NCBI GenBank assembly: GCA_024305405.1
Contig: JAKNDB010000098.1
Span: 3,529,501-3,593,500, forward strand
Reading direction: 5' to 3'
From: Dirofilaria immitis
Lineage: Eukaryota > Nematoda > Chromadorea > Rhabditida > Onchocercidae
DNA: 64,000 bases
This document shows positions 1 through 10,100 of the stretch, piece by piece. The position numbers and the translations under genes are program-made. The notes beneath the pieces were generated by a model. That model was not told the DNA's origin, ran no database searches, and saw only the letters and a program-made list of their open reading frames with translations. Numbering within the stretch: position 1 is the stretch's first letter; the number at the start of each line of letters is the position of its first letter.

Positions 1-18
1 TCACTCTTGTTATTTCAG

Positions 19-311
19 TGCATTTACGAATATCTAGTACTGATATTAAGGAACGTTGTTTCATCTTTCTTGCAAAACACGTATGCATAAATTTAAGGTT
101 TCGGTAGATGTATATGCACGTTCTGTATGTCACGCACCAAGCTCGGCGCTCTGGCAGCAATACTTTTCGGCACTCGAACGATCGAATGCTTCTCCTCAAG
201 AAATTGATGCTAAATGGCCAGATGCTCGAAATGCAATAACAACACAAGAAGAGGGATTCTTTCTTTATCGTACTTATATATATTTGCTTCGACGACGTAT
301 TGCCAAGCAAG
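19..311 (+). CDS. sart-3: sart-3 exon a: HAT repeats
   Basis: Acceptor TATTTCAG ends at 18 and donor G|GTATAC follows 311. Two frames are needed. Bases 21-104 read FIFLAKHVCINLRF-type helix until a TAG at 105-107. From about 56 onward the frame starting at 56 gives YARSVCHAPSSALWQQY and LLRRRIAKQ, matching the HAT region of SART3. That second frame has a stop at 47-49, so a switch between 50 and 107 is required. One missing base would make the exon phase consistent (294 instead of 293 nt). Confidence 0.8.
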
Positions 312-3300
312 GTATACTTTTTCATTTTAGTTTCATCTATTAGTAGATATTTTAATGGATTTTCGCTTTCATTGTTTTTAGAAAAATTTTATATAAGGGT
401 ACCTTGAACTTTAAACTCTTCTGCTAAATTTTGATTTGTTAATAGTAATGAATTTTTCACTTAAATTCTTCGCTGATCGTTTTTCATAATTTTATGTAAT
501 ATGTTTCATTCCTATAGGTAGCGATGATTATACTTCTGTGTTAGAAAAATTCGATGAAGGTGCAGCTTTTCTAGCCGAGAAATTTGGTTCTCATTGGGAT
601 AGCCCAAAAGCACAATATCGTAAAAACCATGCTCTTTTTTATATACATTGGCAAAACAGCCTGAAAAAGGTTTTTCTTTTAAATTTTGTAAAGTAATTTT
701 TTGCTTTTTTTGCCAGTTTTACTTTTATCTTATACAGTTGTTTTTCTTTATGCAACAATTTTGAACTAAATAATTTATTGTAAAACTACAGCAAATAAAC
801 CAGCAGATAAAATTTAGCTGATAGAATCTTCCTCCTTGGATATGCTCGAAATCATAATTATCAGAGCAGGAAATTACTGATATGATTGTAATTCTGAACG
901 TTTTAGCTTTGAAAATTTGGAATGACATTCTGGCATCAGGAAGTGGTCACTTAGCAGCAGCATGGATAGAAGCTGCTAATTTGGAACGTTTTTTGGTAAT
1001 ATTAATAACGCTCGTAAATTGCTTTACAGAGCTATCAATTCAGCAAGCGATCATCCCTACACGGTTAATACATACATCGTTGTTATTTTTTTGGCTTATA
1101 ATAAGATAAAAATAACAGCTTGGTTCAGAACCTTCCGCATTTTATGTGAAAAATGCAGCTCATTTCTTACAAATTGAATTTTCAGGTTTTTGATGCTCTT
1201 ATTCAGTTTGAGAGGGAAGTGGGTACTATCGAAGAACTTGATAAAGCGCTGGAAAAAGTAAATGCACAAGCAGGTCGAATTTCACTAAGGCCGCAAAAGA
1301 ACAAAATGGAAAAAACTGGTAAAAAAAGGAAGAAGGAAAATGAGGAAGATGTTGAAATCAAAAAAGAAAAGATGTTAGGAAAATGAACAAGAACTCGTAA
1401 TCGATAAGGATGAACTTGTAAACGGCGCAATGGAAACAGCAACAAAAATTCATAAAAATACTGAGGTAATTTTCAAAAAAAAATTTTAAAGATATTCTAT
1501 GATCCTGGGAGTTGATTTAAGTAAAATTAATGTACTGTTTCGTTTCACTTTCCATTCCGATGCATTCTGCTAGGAATTATTTTTTAGCTAAAGATAAACG
1601 GAGGAGCTGAAATCCTAAAACTGAAATTTATGGCTGATTCAAATGCAGTAATTATCACCAAAAATTTGTTTGCAATAGTTATCGTAACTGTACTATCGGA
1701 TGTTGAATTGTTTGAATATTAGAGTAATATAAGTTGAAATGATGATTATCACCGTATTTTTTTCGAAAGCGTTACCTAAAAATATTTCTCTGGTTGCAAG
1801 TAGTATTATTTTACTGTTAGACAATTTTTAGGTGATGAATGTCGATAAAAAGCAGGTGGATGGTGATGGTTTTGTAGTTCCACAGCTTCCTACGCAATTA
1901 TCAAGACCGAAAACAACATCGGGTCAAGATGTTGGCTTGGAAGGAACAAGTAAAGAAGCTTCTAACGAACAGCGTCATACAGTATTTGTTTCTAATCTCG
2001 ATTTCAAGTTGCCAACAGAAAGATTGGAGGAAATATTTCCGAATGCGAAAGAGATTCGCTTGATTTATCGAGGAATGAGCAAATTGCACAAAGTAGGATT
2101 TACAATTACTTGGAGGCTTTATATATCTTTTTTCATTGTTATTTTAGTTCACTATCAGTTTACCAGTTCATTATTGTTTTAAATTTAAATTTGGTAACAA
2201 ATAAAAATATCCATTTGAGAAATCTATGTAGACATGTTTTGTTCTTTCATTCTTTGTTGTTTAGCTCAAAAATGATATTTTCATTCTTTCATTAATAAGA
2301 TTCGTAATATTAAGCCTGATTTGATGAATTGTGCATTATTATGTAGTATGTAATTTGATCTAAAAATTATCTGTTGTTTTAAAAATGTATAAGGCACTTA
2401 GTAATGGATTTTTAATTAAAAAGGAAATTGCTGACATTTCAGGGATTTGGATATGTAGATTTCTTAACTGAAGCAGAAGCTCGAGAAGCTTTGAAAATGG
2501 ATCGAACTCAAATTGATGGCAGACCAGTTTATGTTTCAGAATATAAGCCGCATGATAAAGGAAGAAATGCTGAATTTCGTTACAGTACCGGTTTGGAGCG
2601 AAACAAAATTTTTATTAACAACGTCCATTACGATGCCACTGAGGAGCAGCTCAAGGTTTGTACGTTTACGTTAAAGCATTTCTTTTTCCTTCTATTTTTC
2701 CGTTCCTACATTTTATGATGAATTTATTTTTGGCTAGTATAAATGTTCATTAAGAGAATTACGTTTTTAAGCTGTATAAAATAAGTGATAAATTTCCGAT
2801 TTAGAAAATAGAAATGTAAGTATGTTTGCCACCAAAATAAAGTAGGAACAAATATTAGTCGTTTTTTCTTTTAAGGAAATATTTGCTATATTTGGTAAAA
2901 TTCGTGACATTCGTATTGTAACACACAAATCTGGTAAATCGAAAGGTTGTGCATATATAGAATATGAGAATGACGATGAAGCTGCAAAAGCGGTAAAAGC
3001 AGGCGAAGATCTTATTCTATTAGGTTTGTTTTCCAACTATTTCTGCATCTGTTTAAATGTATAATCGCTCAGTTTCATGCATTATCGCATTGATGTTACA
3101 GCTCTGCTAAATTTATTTCTGATTAAAAAATATTCTTTTTAGATTTTATTATTTACTATTGCGAAAGCATGAAATTCCCACTCTTTTCTTTATAAAAATA
3201 GATTTTTCATAGCTACTAAAGTGATTTTAATTTAATTACCTGTAGTTTTTTTCATTTTTTTCATAATTTTTTACTAATTATATTGTATGTTTTTGCGTTA

Positions 3301-4915
3301 TTTTAAGTGTTCAGGTTGATTTCATCTCAAGTACGGATATTTCGTGAATCATAACTTTTAAAATAACTACATTAACGAACTGTGAATATTATTTAAAAAT
3401 TCTATTTAGATTCGATAATTATAAACAATTAACTTTCATAATTTACAAAGCTCACTGTTCCGCTTCATGGAACTGTCTGAAACATTGTAATTTACTTCTA
3501 AAGTATAGTATATGTAGTTATAATTTTTCATTTTCTTTACCATATTCTTTTTCAATATTTAAAATTAATAAGAATCTCAAATTGGATTATTACGAAGTCA
3601 ATGAAAAGACTTAATTGAAAGCCAAAATTTAGCGAAGTGATATTTGTTTTGTGAGTTTGAATGAGTGATTTGCTTTAATTTTATGAACAGTTTGTTTAAA
3701 GGCATTTACCATAGTGTTTTATTGATATAATCAATCTATTCAAATGTATAAAGAAAAAAATCTGAATGTGATGCATTTCATAGGAGCACTAGAACATTTG
3801 TAAAATATATCGCAGCTTAATGCAATATAAAATAGTGCTTACAATATCAATTTCCTTAGGTAGCATTTGAAAAGATTAGGTTTCCGATTAGATGGTTTTT
3901 TGAAGCATAATTTATTTTTAAAAGGAATTTTTATCCTCAGCTTTTTGTTTTTCTATTTTTTTAACTAAGATAGAGTTGAAGCGAGAAATTAATGCGTAAC
4001 AGGTTTTTGAATTTTTTACAATCCTTTTTTCTATTAAAACATTTTTTGGACAGGTTTGTTGAATTTTTTACAATCCTTTTTTCTATTAAAACATTTTTTG
4101 GACAGGTTTTTTGAATTTTTACAATCCTTTTTTTCTATTAAAACATTTTTTTGGACAGGTTTTTGAATTTTTTACAATCCTTTTTTCTATCAAAACATTT
4201 TATCAGGGCAATATCTATATGTCTAGACACTTTACAGAGCGAAAACTATCAGTTGCAATCAGTAATCCACCGAAGCGGAAAGAGCAAATGCAACGGTTTT
4301 CGCTTAACACAGCTAGTTCTGTAAGTTGCTATTTCTACTTTAAAATAATCTATAATCATTCTCTACATTTTTTTCACGAGTTATAAATTTTTCATAACTG
4401 AAATACGTCACTTGAAGAGACATGTATTTTGATATAAGCTTTAGCTTAACTGTAGAGACAAATCCTTGCTTAATGCTGAATTTTGATGTATTTTTTAGTG
4501 GAATGATTTTTAATTGAAAATTAGGCTAGCATAGAGTTCTAATTAATTTGAACTAAGAAAATCGTATTCTTTTCCAGGCTTCTGGTTTAATTATTTCTTA
4601 TGTCAGTTATCGTAATGACATAAGTGAGCATTTATTGAAAGCAGATGATTCATAATAAAAAGCCTATTAATAATAAAAGTTTTTTTTTCAAGTCTGAGAA
4701 AATTTTTTGAATTGAATCTACGCTGGTTTCAAGCTTATGATACCGATTAATTGCAGTCGCATCAACGAAACAAAATAGATTTGATACCGCGAACATTAGC
4801 GAGAACTGCAAAAGTAGCCAAATCAGTTGAAAATGGTAGTAGCAGCAGCAGTAACGGTTCAGGAGAATCAGTTAAAAATATGTCCAATGAGCAGTTCCGA
4901 TCATTTTTGAAATGA
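19..4915 (+). CDS. sart-3: SART3 homologue (U4/U6 snRNP recycling factor), 3' nine exons; 5' part outside window
   Basis: In other animals SART3/p110 is a nuclear protein that binds U6 and U4/U6 snRNA and helps re-form the U4/U6 di-snRNP after splicing. Exons seen: 19-311, 518-669, 907-1063, 1186-1465, 1832-2092, 2443-2655, 2876-3023, 4207-4320 and 4757-4915, about 590 codons. Domain order matches the family: HAT helical repeats (for example ALWQQYFSALER and YIYLLRRR), a Lys/Glu-rich basic linker, RRM1 (HTVFVSNLDF ... GFGYVDFL), RRM2 (KIFINNVHYD ... KGCAYIEYE, then VAISNPPKRK), a Ser-rich spacer, and the terminal LSm-binding peptide MSNEQFRSFLK before TGA. Human SART3 ends in a closely similar peptide. 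Five joins or runs break the frame as written (see findings). Flanking frames are conserved, so sequence error is favoured over pseudogenisation. The 5' HAT repeats and start codon lie before base 1. Identity is very sure; exact joins are less so. Confidence 0.93.
518..669 (+). CDS. sart-3: sart-3 exon b: HAT repeats
   Basis: Acceptor CCTATAG ends at 517. GT completes the glycine codon left by the previous exon. It encodes SDDYTSVLEKFDEG ... HALFYIHWQNSLKK. Homology (LKK followed by A-L-K-I-W) predicts one more G before the donor at the GG of 669-670; as written the exon ends in phase 0 while the next needs phase 1. Confidence 0.85.
907..1063 (+). CDS. sart-3: sart-3 exon c: HAT repeats
   Basis: Acceptor TTTTAG ends at 906. 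It reads LKIWNDILASGSGHLAAAWIEAANLER, split here only by prose, then continues in the +1 frame as GNINNARKLLYRAI and SASDHPYT, which aligns with the last HAT repeat of SART3. The switch falls exactly in the T6 run at 989-994; seven T would keep the frame. Donor ACG|GTTAAT at 1064. Confidence 0.87.
1186..1465 (+). CDS. sart-3: sart-3 exon d: end of HAT domain and basic linker
   Basis: Acceptor TTTTCAG ends at 1185. It begins VFDALIQFEREVGTIEELD, matching the family motif after the last HAT repeat, then a Lys/Glu-rich stretch (KKRKKENEEDVEIKKEKM) typical of the nuclear-localising linker. A TGA at 1384-1386 interrupts the frame; the next frame continues as NEQELVIDKDELVNGAMET to donor GAG|GTAATT. 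Removing one base of GGAAAA (1379-1384) restores both the reading frame and the exon phase. Confidence 0.85.
1832..2092 (+). CDS. sart-3: sart-3 exon e: linker and RRM1 first half
   Basis: Acceptor TTTTTAG ends at 1831, phase 0. After a Gly/Pro-containing linker (DGFVVPQLPTQLSRPKTTS) RRM1 starts with HTVFVSNLDFKLPTERLEEI, the RNP2 strand and first helix. The exon ends AAA|GTAGGA inside RRM1, as expected for a split RRM. Confidence 0.92.
2443..2655 (+). CDS. sart-3: sart-3 exon f: RRM1 second half, RRM2 start
   Basis: Acceptor ATTTCAG ends at 2442, phase 0. GFGYVDFLTEAEAREAL is RNP1 plus helix 2 of RRM1, followed by MDRTQIDGRPVYVSEY. FRYSTGLERNKIFINNVHYD is the inter-RRM segment and RNP2 of RRM2; human SART3 has FRYSTSLEKHKLFISGL here. 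Donor AAG|GTTTGT. Confidence 0.95.
2876..3023 (+). CDS. sart-3: sart-3 exon g: RRM2 core
   Basis: Acceptor CTTTTAAG ends at 2875, phase 0. It reads EIFAIFGKIRDIRIVTHKS and GKSKGCAYIEYENDDEAAKA; KGCAYIEYE is the RNP1 motif. Donor TTAG|GTTTG leaves one base (phase 1), which does not match the phase-0 start of the next recognisable exon. Confidence 0.93.
3024..4206 (+). other. Large intron of sart-3
   Basis: A 1.18-kb AT-rich intron, much longer than the other sart-3 introns (about 200-440 bp). No coding similarity was seen in it. Its last 200 bp are a tandem repeat that carries copies of the 3' splice-site region. A small unrecognised exon here could explain the phase mismatch between the flanking exons. 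Confidence 0.7.
4001..4206 (+). repeat. Four-copy 51-53-bp tandem repeat ending in a splice acceptor
   Basis: Copies start at about 4001, 4052, 4104 and 4157. The unit is AG-GTTTTTGAATTTTTTACA, then ATCC, a T-rich run, TATTAAAACATTTTTTGGAC. Each unit junction reads polypyrimidine-GGACAG|GTTT, and the last reads ATTTTATCAG|GGC, the real acceptor of exon h. The AG used for splicing aligns exactly with the AG at each internal junction. Confidence 0.9.
4207..4320 (+). CDS. sart-3: sart-3 exon h: end of RRM2
   Basis: Acceptor TTTTATCAG ends at 4206 and donor TCT|GTAAGT follows 4320. The frame is fixed by KLSVAISNPPKRKEQ, nearly the same as human KVAISNPPQRK. The acceptor sits at the end of a four-copy tandem repeat (4001-4206). 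The upstream joining phase (1 to 0) is not explained: either a missed small exon in 3024-4206, or an indel. Confidence 0.88.
4757..4915 (+). CDS. sart-3: sart-3 last exon: LSm-interaction peptide and stop
   Basis: Acceptor AATTGCAG ends at 4756, phase 0. It reads SHQRNKIDLIPRTLARTAKV, a Ser-rich tract, then MSNEQFRSFLK and TGA. The terminal peptide matches the conserved motif that lets SART3 contact the LSm2-8 ring on U6 snRNP. Human SART3 has LIPRAL-like LLPRALQRP upstream of its terminal MSNADF, the same layout. Confidence 0.93.
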   Translation, partial: SHQRNKIDLIPRTLARTAKVAKSVENGSSSSSNGSGESVKNMSNEQFRSFLK

Positions 4916-5311
4916 ACTGTATTAAACTTCATTATCTTGTTGTTTTATCATGTAATTTTGACAAATTACACAAATTATTTGGGTTTTAAACTTTGAGTTT
5001 TATTTTATAAAATTTTGATTTTATAATAATTTGAATTTATTTAGACAAAAAGTTAAAGTTGTATGTAATGAGTTAGTATTTTCTCATAAGCAAATGCAGA
5101 AAATCCGGAAAAAAGCTAGGTCTTCTTCAATTTAGAAAAGGATCATAATATGTTTTCCTCTGATTTGAAGGTCATGGTACTTTGTATTAATAATGCAGTA
5201 AAATGGATGAACTGATTAATTTAATTCAAATATTAAGATTTTTTGTTGTGATCTGTTTCCTGAAACATATTTGTGCTTCATTATTTTTGTAGTATAAATT
5301 AAATATAATTC

Positions 5312-5317
5312 AATAAA
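5312..5317 (+). terminator. Possible sart-3 polyadenylation signal AATAAA
   Basis: First canonical AATAAA found downstream of the sart-3 stop, about 400 bp on. A variant ATTAAA lies just after the stop (about 4920). In AT-rich DNA such hexamers are frequent, so this is only a candidate. Confidence 0.3.
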
Positions 5318-5839
5318 TTTAATCATTCATAATCAGTTTTTTTAATTCGTACTAGTAGGGAATATAATTTGATTAAATAATTGGCTTGATTTTATAATTT
5401 TCCCGAGTTTTGGAATGATAGAAAGTACCGTAAAATATCGTAAATTAATGGCAAAGTACAGGTGACATAGTAGGGGGTATAGTTCATACAATCATCGGTC
5501 ATCGAGATTTTATAATTGCGGATGATAAACTTTCTATAAATATGGAATCAGTTGATCTGATTCGTATTTAGAATTGAGCTACATTTAATCGTTGATCTTG
5601 GCGAAGTTCGGACTCGACTTATAGAGTTTATTATTTACACGATAATAGTAATAATAGGTGATATTAAATAGAAAAATTACAATAAATTGCGCCAATTTTG
5701 TTATCTTCCCTATAAACGAAATATATTTTGACTATTGCCAAGTTAATGTATTATTAATTTACAAACTTAGTTGATATATATTAATCTTTCATCGACTAAT
5801 ATATCATTAATAACTATCACCATATTTATCTATCGTATC

Positions 5840-6205
5840 ATGTCCTCTACCACATTATTTATCCAGCGGCCATATTACCTATTTCATTTGCCGTATCATT
5901 TGTTTCATTTATTTTCTTATTCATTGCTATCTCATTATTCATTATTCGATAAGTCCCAAATAATTATAAGTCAGGAAAAGATTATTAAGATCTTATTGGC
6001 TCAAAAATTTTCGTTTATAACGAAAGAAGTAAGTTTCTTAAATTTGTTCAACTCAAATAATCTATACTCCTGCTACTTAAAATTTAATCAATTACTGAAA
6101 AACTTGGAAAAGAAAAGATACGAAATATTGAATGATAGCGGTAGTATTAGTAGTTTAGTATACGACGTAAAAAGAGGATATCACAGATATAGCTATAATT
6201 ACTAA
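5840..6205 (+). CDS. Uncertain orphan ORF, 121 codons
   Basis: ATG at 5840 starts an uninterrupted frame to TAA at 6203-6205; the frame is open back to 5771. The protein starts MSSTTLFIQRPYYLFHL, rich in Tyr, Leu, Ser and Ile, and ends VKRGYHRYSYNY. I do not recognise it. In DNA this AT-rich, a 140-codon open frame is uncommon, but the early part comes from simple TTCATTT/CCATAT-like sequence that lowers stop frequency. It could be a small gene, part of an sart-3 3' UTR, or chance. Confidence 0.2.
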   Translation: MSSTTLFIQRPYYLFHLPYHLFHLFSYSLLSHYSLFDKSQIIISQEKIIKILLAQKFSFITKEVSFLNLFNSNNLYSCYLKFNQLLKNLEKKRYEILNDSGSISSLVYDVKRGYHRYSYNY

Positions 6206-7138
6206 ATAAAAATAATAAAAACAATTTTAAAATTGTAGTTACTTTTTAACACTAAAAATTAATTAAAAGTTTTATCAATTATTTATCATTTTCAGTTAGT
6301 TATCATTTCATTTTAACAGCAACTACAAAACGTTACAAATAAAGTAAAAAGAAAAATAAGCATTATTTAACAGAATGAAATATATCGATAATCTTCCCAA
6401 ATATTATATAGTTACATAGAATCAGAAACTTTCTGATTGATTAGAAAATTAAGTGACCATTTTTTTCTCGAATAAATGATTTTGTATTGTAATACAATTC
6501 AGCTGGGTTATCAATTATCAATTTGTGATGATTTGTCGCTTCAGACATCGCTAAAAATCAAATTTATTATATTTTTTTGAATTATTCAGTTCTGATTCTT
6601 TAAATTCGAATGATTTGATATTATCCATATTTTCATCGAAATCAACGATTGTTGATTGAATTGAAATTTCAGTGTTATTCTAATAAATTTTTTATATTTA
6701 GTTTTAAAAACGTTTTCGACAATACTCCGAATAAAATAGCATTTGAAAACTATAAAACATTAGGATTAAATATTTTTAATAAAAAATTAATTCATTCCCT
6801 CCAAAAATACTTTTCTATTCAAATAAATTAACTAGTGGAAGAAAATTCAATTTTCCAATCTAATAATTTAGTATTCATGCTTGTTCATATTTGAACCGAT
6901 TATTAATAATTATTTTAAAGTTCCAATTCTTTTCCCCAGTATTGCTTTCCTCAATATGCTCTATTTTTGTATTTAATTTCCAATTCCAAAATTTTCCACA
7001 CTAGCAACATTTGGGAAATGGTATTTCTTTGAACAATTATAACTAAATATTCCTTAATAGAAATTAAAATAGTCTTCCAAATGAGAAGCATAGAAATGAG
7101 TAAGAAAGAATTTTTAATCAGATTAAAAATTTGTAATT

Positions 7139-7187
7139 TTATAATTCAGTTATGACTAAAATACTCCTATCTAAATAAATAATACTG
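7139..7187 (-). CDS. plekhg5: RhoGEF last exon: PDZ-ligand C-terminus
   Basis: Acceptor TTCTCAG|CAG (a NAGNAG site) joins in phase 2 to [16 protein letters not shown] and TAA. The end T-E-L fits a class I PDZ ligand (S/T-x-hydrophobic). Human PLEKHG5/Syx ends S-E-V and binds PDZ scaffolds of the MUPP1/PATJ type. Only 16 codons, so evidence is the splice phase plus the terminal motif. Confidence 0.75.
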
Positions 7188-10100
7188 CTGAGAAGAAATT
7201 TACATAAAAAATAAAATATTGATAAGAAAAACATACGAGGTTTCTAGATGGTTATCCATGATGAATCTCAGCAATTCACGTTGTTTAACGGAATTTGTTA
7301 CTTCGATTCCTTTATTGACTGTTGTCGTGAGTGAAGTTGTGATTCCGGAAGGAAGTGGAGCAGTAATAGCACCAAATCCGGCTCCTTTCTCTTTACCATT
7401 TAATGAAGGAGGTGGCACATCCGGAAGTGGTGGCGGAATAGATATCGTTTCTTTCTTCTCAATTTCATCAATATTCTCATCACTAAGTTGAATTCTCAGC
7501 GTTCGTGTATCTTCCGCTACATCTTCCAACTGTTCTCCTATTGCTACTACAATAAGTTCTAATATATTGTAATCAAGTTACGAAGATCAAAGAGTTAGAA
7601 AGCCAAGATTGATTATCAGTATTGAAATATTCCCACTTATTAACGAAGGTAAAATAAATCTTCTTTTCCCTTTTGAATTACTTGATTAGATAATTGTATC
7701 CATAAGCATCATAAAAGCTATGGATAACCATCCTTAAGATTAAATATACAAGATATTTCTCGACTTTTATTTTATACAACTTTTAAGGTCACCTGAGGTT
7801 ATTAAGCAATAATTTCGTAATCAATTCTCAATTTAGAAAATTTCTTACCTGTCGAAATATGCATATCAAAATCACCAATTGGAGTCATTTCTTCAGTAAC
7901 CGTAGAACCTTCCATATATGATGAAGCGGTACTGAAACCAGATGTTGATGAGCTGAATGATTCCGATGAAGCTACAGTCGATTGCGATTGGCGCCGAATA
8001 TTCTGCAAAATTGAAGCGTAATTTGGTGAATGAATTTAAACTATCATTATTATTTTGAATATACAATGTCGAAGACAGAATGTTAAAGTATATGAGGTGA
8101 TGAAATTTTTTTTTAGATATTAATACCTGTTCATTCATCCGATTTGTTATTTTTCTGGATGAACCACCGAAAGCCGTTGAAACGTTCCAGGAGAATCGTT
8201 TTAAAATCCCAGGTGGCAAATTTGTTGGTACCTTTGGCTTAGTAATATCAATACCATCTGATGTATGATAGCGTCGTTCAAAACGACGTGCATTTGACAT
8301 CTATAACTTTTATTCAAAAGTAATCATCATATTAGTGAATTTCAAATTCCAGCATATACAAGAAAGACATGCATAACCTTTGACATTTCACTTAAATTAT
8401 TCCTGAGTCAAAACATTCCGATAAAAAAATAAAACTTGCTACTTAGCTCACAATGTTAAAAGTATTGGAATCAAGAATGAATTTCTTGGCTGATTTAAAA
8501 ATCCAGAAATATCTCATACTTTTCCATATCATCCAATCGTTGGCTATTCATTGCATAATTGAAAAAGTTCTAAGTTGCATTTATAGAGCAACAAACAAAT
8601 AAGCAAACAAGATTTACCTGAGAAGACGATATTCCAACACCTTCATCATTAGCATAAGCCATAATGATTGAAGGTGATGAACATCGTACTGTATCATCAC
8701 CTTCGCTAGCATTTTGCTGCTCTGAAAAATCCGGATTACTATTTAAAGTACCATGAGATATATGTAGATCGCATCCTTCACGTTGTTCCAACGACGTTGA
8801 TGGCATATCGTTGATATACAAATGTCCTTTATTATATAAATGAGTTGAAAATCCTGGCTTTGCTGAATTAGTCGAATAAGTCCTAAAAAAAATTTGAAAA
8901 TGACTTTAATTATTATTTCTTATTATTTTAATTTATTAATTATAACTATTTTTAATTTCTCAGAAAATTGATTCTCTGATTTATTAGAGTAATATTTTTC
9001 AGAAAGATTTTAATATCGCATTGACTATAATAAGATTGATTAATTTAATATTTTTCAAGTTTTATTTGATTGTATTTTTAAGGCTTTATTTAGCTGCACA
9101 ATCGAATATATCAAGGTGCATATGAATTTAAGGAAAAAGCGTTTCCGCTTTTTCTTGTAATACAGGATCCTGAATGAAATTAATTAATACCTGCCACTAG
9201 CAACATCGATCGGTCCAGAAGAATTCGATCGTGATCGACGATGCAAATTAGGTGATTCCAAATGTTCCGTAGATTTTGAAGCAAAATGTAAATCGGTGGA
9301 TGATTTTGATTGTCCATTAAGTGTTGTATTAATTAATGATGGTAATGCGCGATCATCATTAACCACTACAGCTAATTTATGATGCGGTATTAAATTATTT
9401 TTAATATTACCACAAATTCCATTATTGATAATTTGACCATCTCTTAGCAATCGATCAATTTGATCAGCCGATGATACCGTATTTACTTTTCGCACATCTA
9501 AAAATAATAACTGTTAAATTATAATAAAAATTATTCCATTCTATCCAAAAATTTGCTAATTTTTAAAAGATGGGAGAGATTGATTAACTGATTAAATTGG
9601 CTTTCACCATTTTTTTCGATCGTTTTAAAAATACAAGAGCAAAAAAAAATTCTTTTTTCTAAAACATACTAGCAATACGATTATGTTCAGCGATTATTTG
9701 TGAATCCATACTGGAACTTTTACGATGGATAATTTCATGATTGACAGTATCTTGATTACTACAACTACTACTATTTGAACGATTATGTTCACTATCATCA
9801 TTCAATCCAAATCCATTAAATAATCCAAGCGATGTACCTAACAAGCATTGTTGTGGACTTAGAGGCCTGAAAAAAAGTAATTTGGAGAAAATTGAATAAA
9901 TAATTGCTTATTAAAAAATTCAACCAATAATCATTTTTTAATCTAACTCTCTTTTTGAAATTGAAAAATATAAAAAATTTAAATTACTAAAATTTTTAAA
10001 AGAAAAAGAAAAAACCAAAGATATTATACTTTAAACGATAGAAATCTCTCAATGCCATATTTGTCATTTCAAGCCATTTTCGCGTTTCCTCAATTGATGG

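Larger units (their letters stand above)
4916..7138. other. Convergent intergenic spacer between sart-3 and the RhoGEF gene
   Basis: AT-rich spacer holding the 3' UTRs of both genes. Apart from one long ORF (5840-6205) no coding similarity, RNA gene or repeat family stood out. Promoter elements are not expected between two 3' ends. Confidence 0.75.

Noticed and set aside
882..1109. A 75-codon + strand frame starting at an ATG at 882
   Set aside because: It runs from an intron into sart-3 exon c; the real coding begins at the acceptor ending 906 and changes frame in the T6 run.
8127..8300. ATG of [10 protein letters not shown] as a protein start
   Set aside because: It directly follows a good acceptor and the upstream exon joins in phase 0, so it is an internal methionine.
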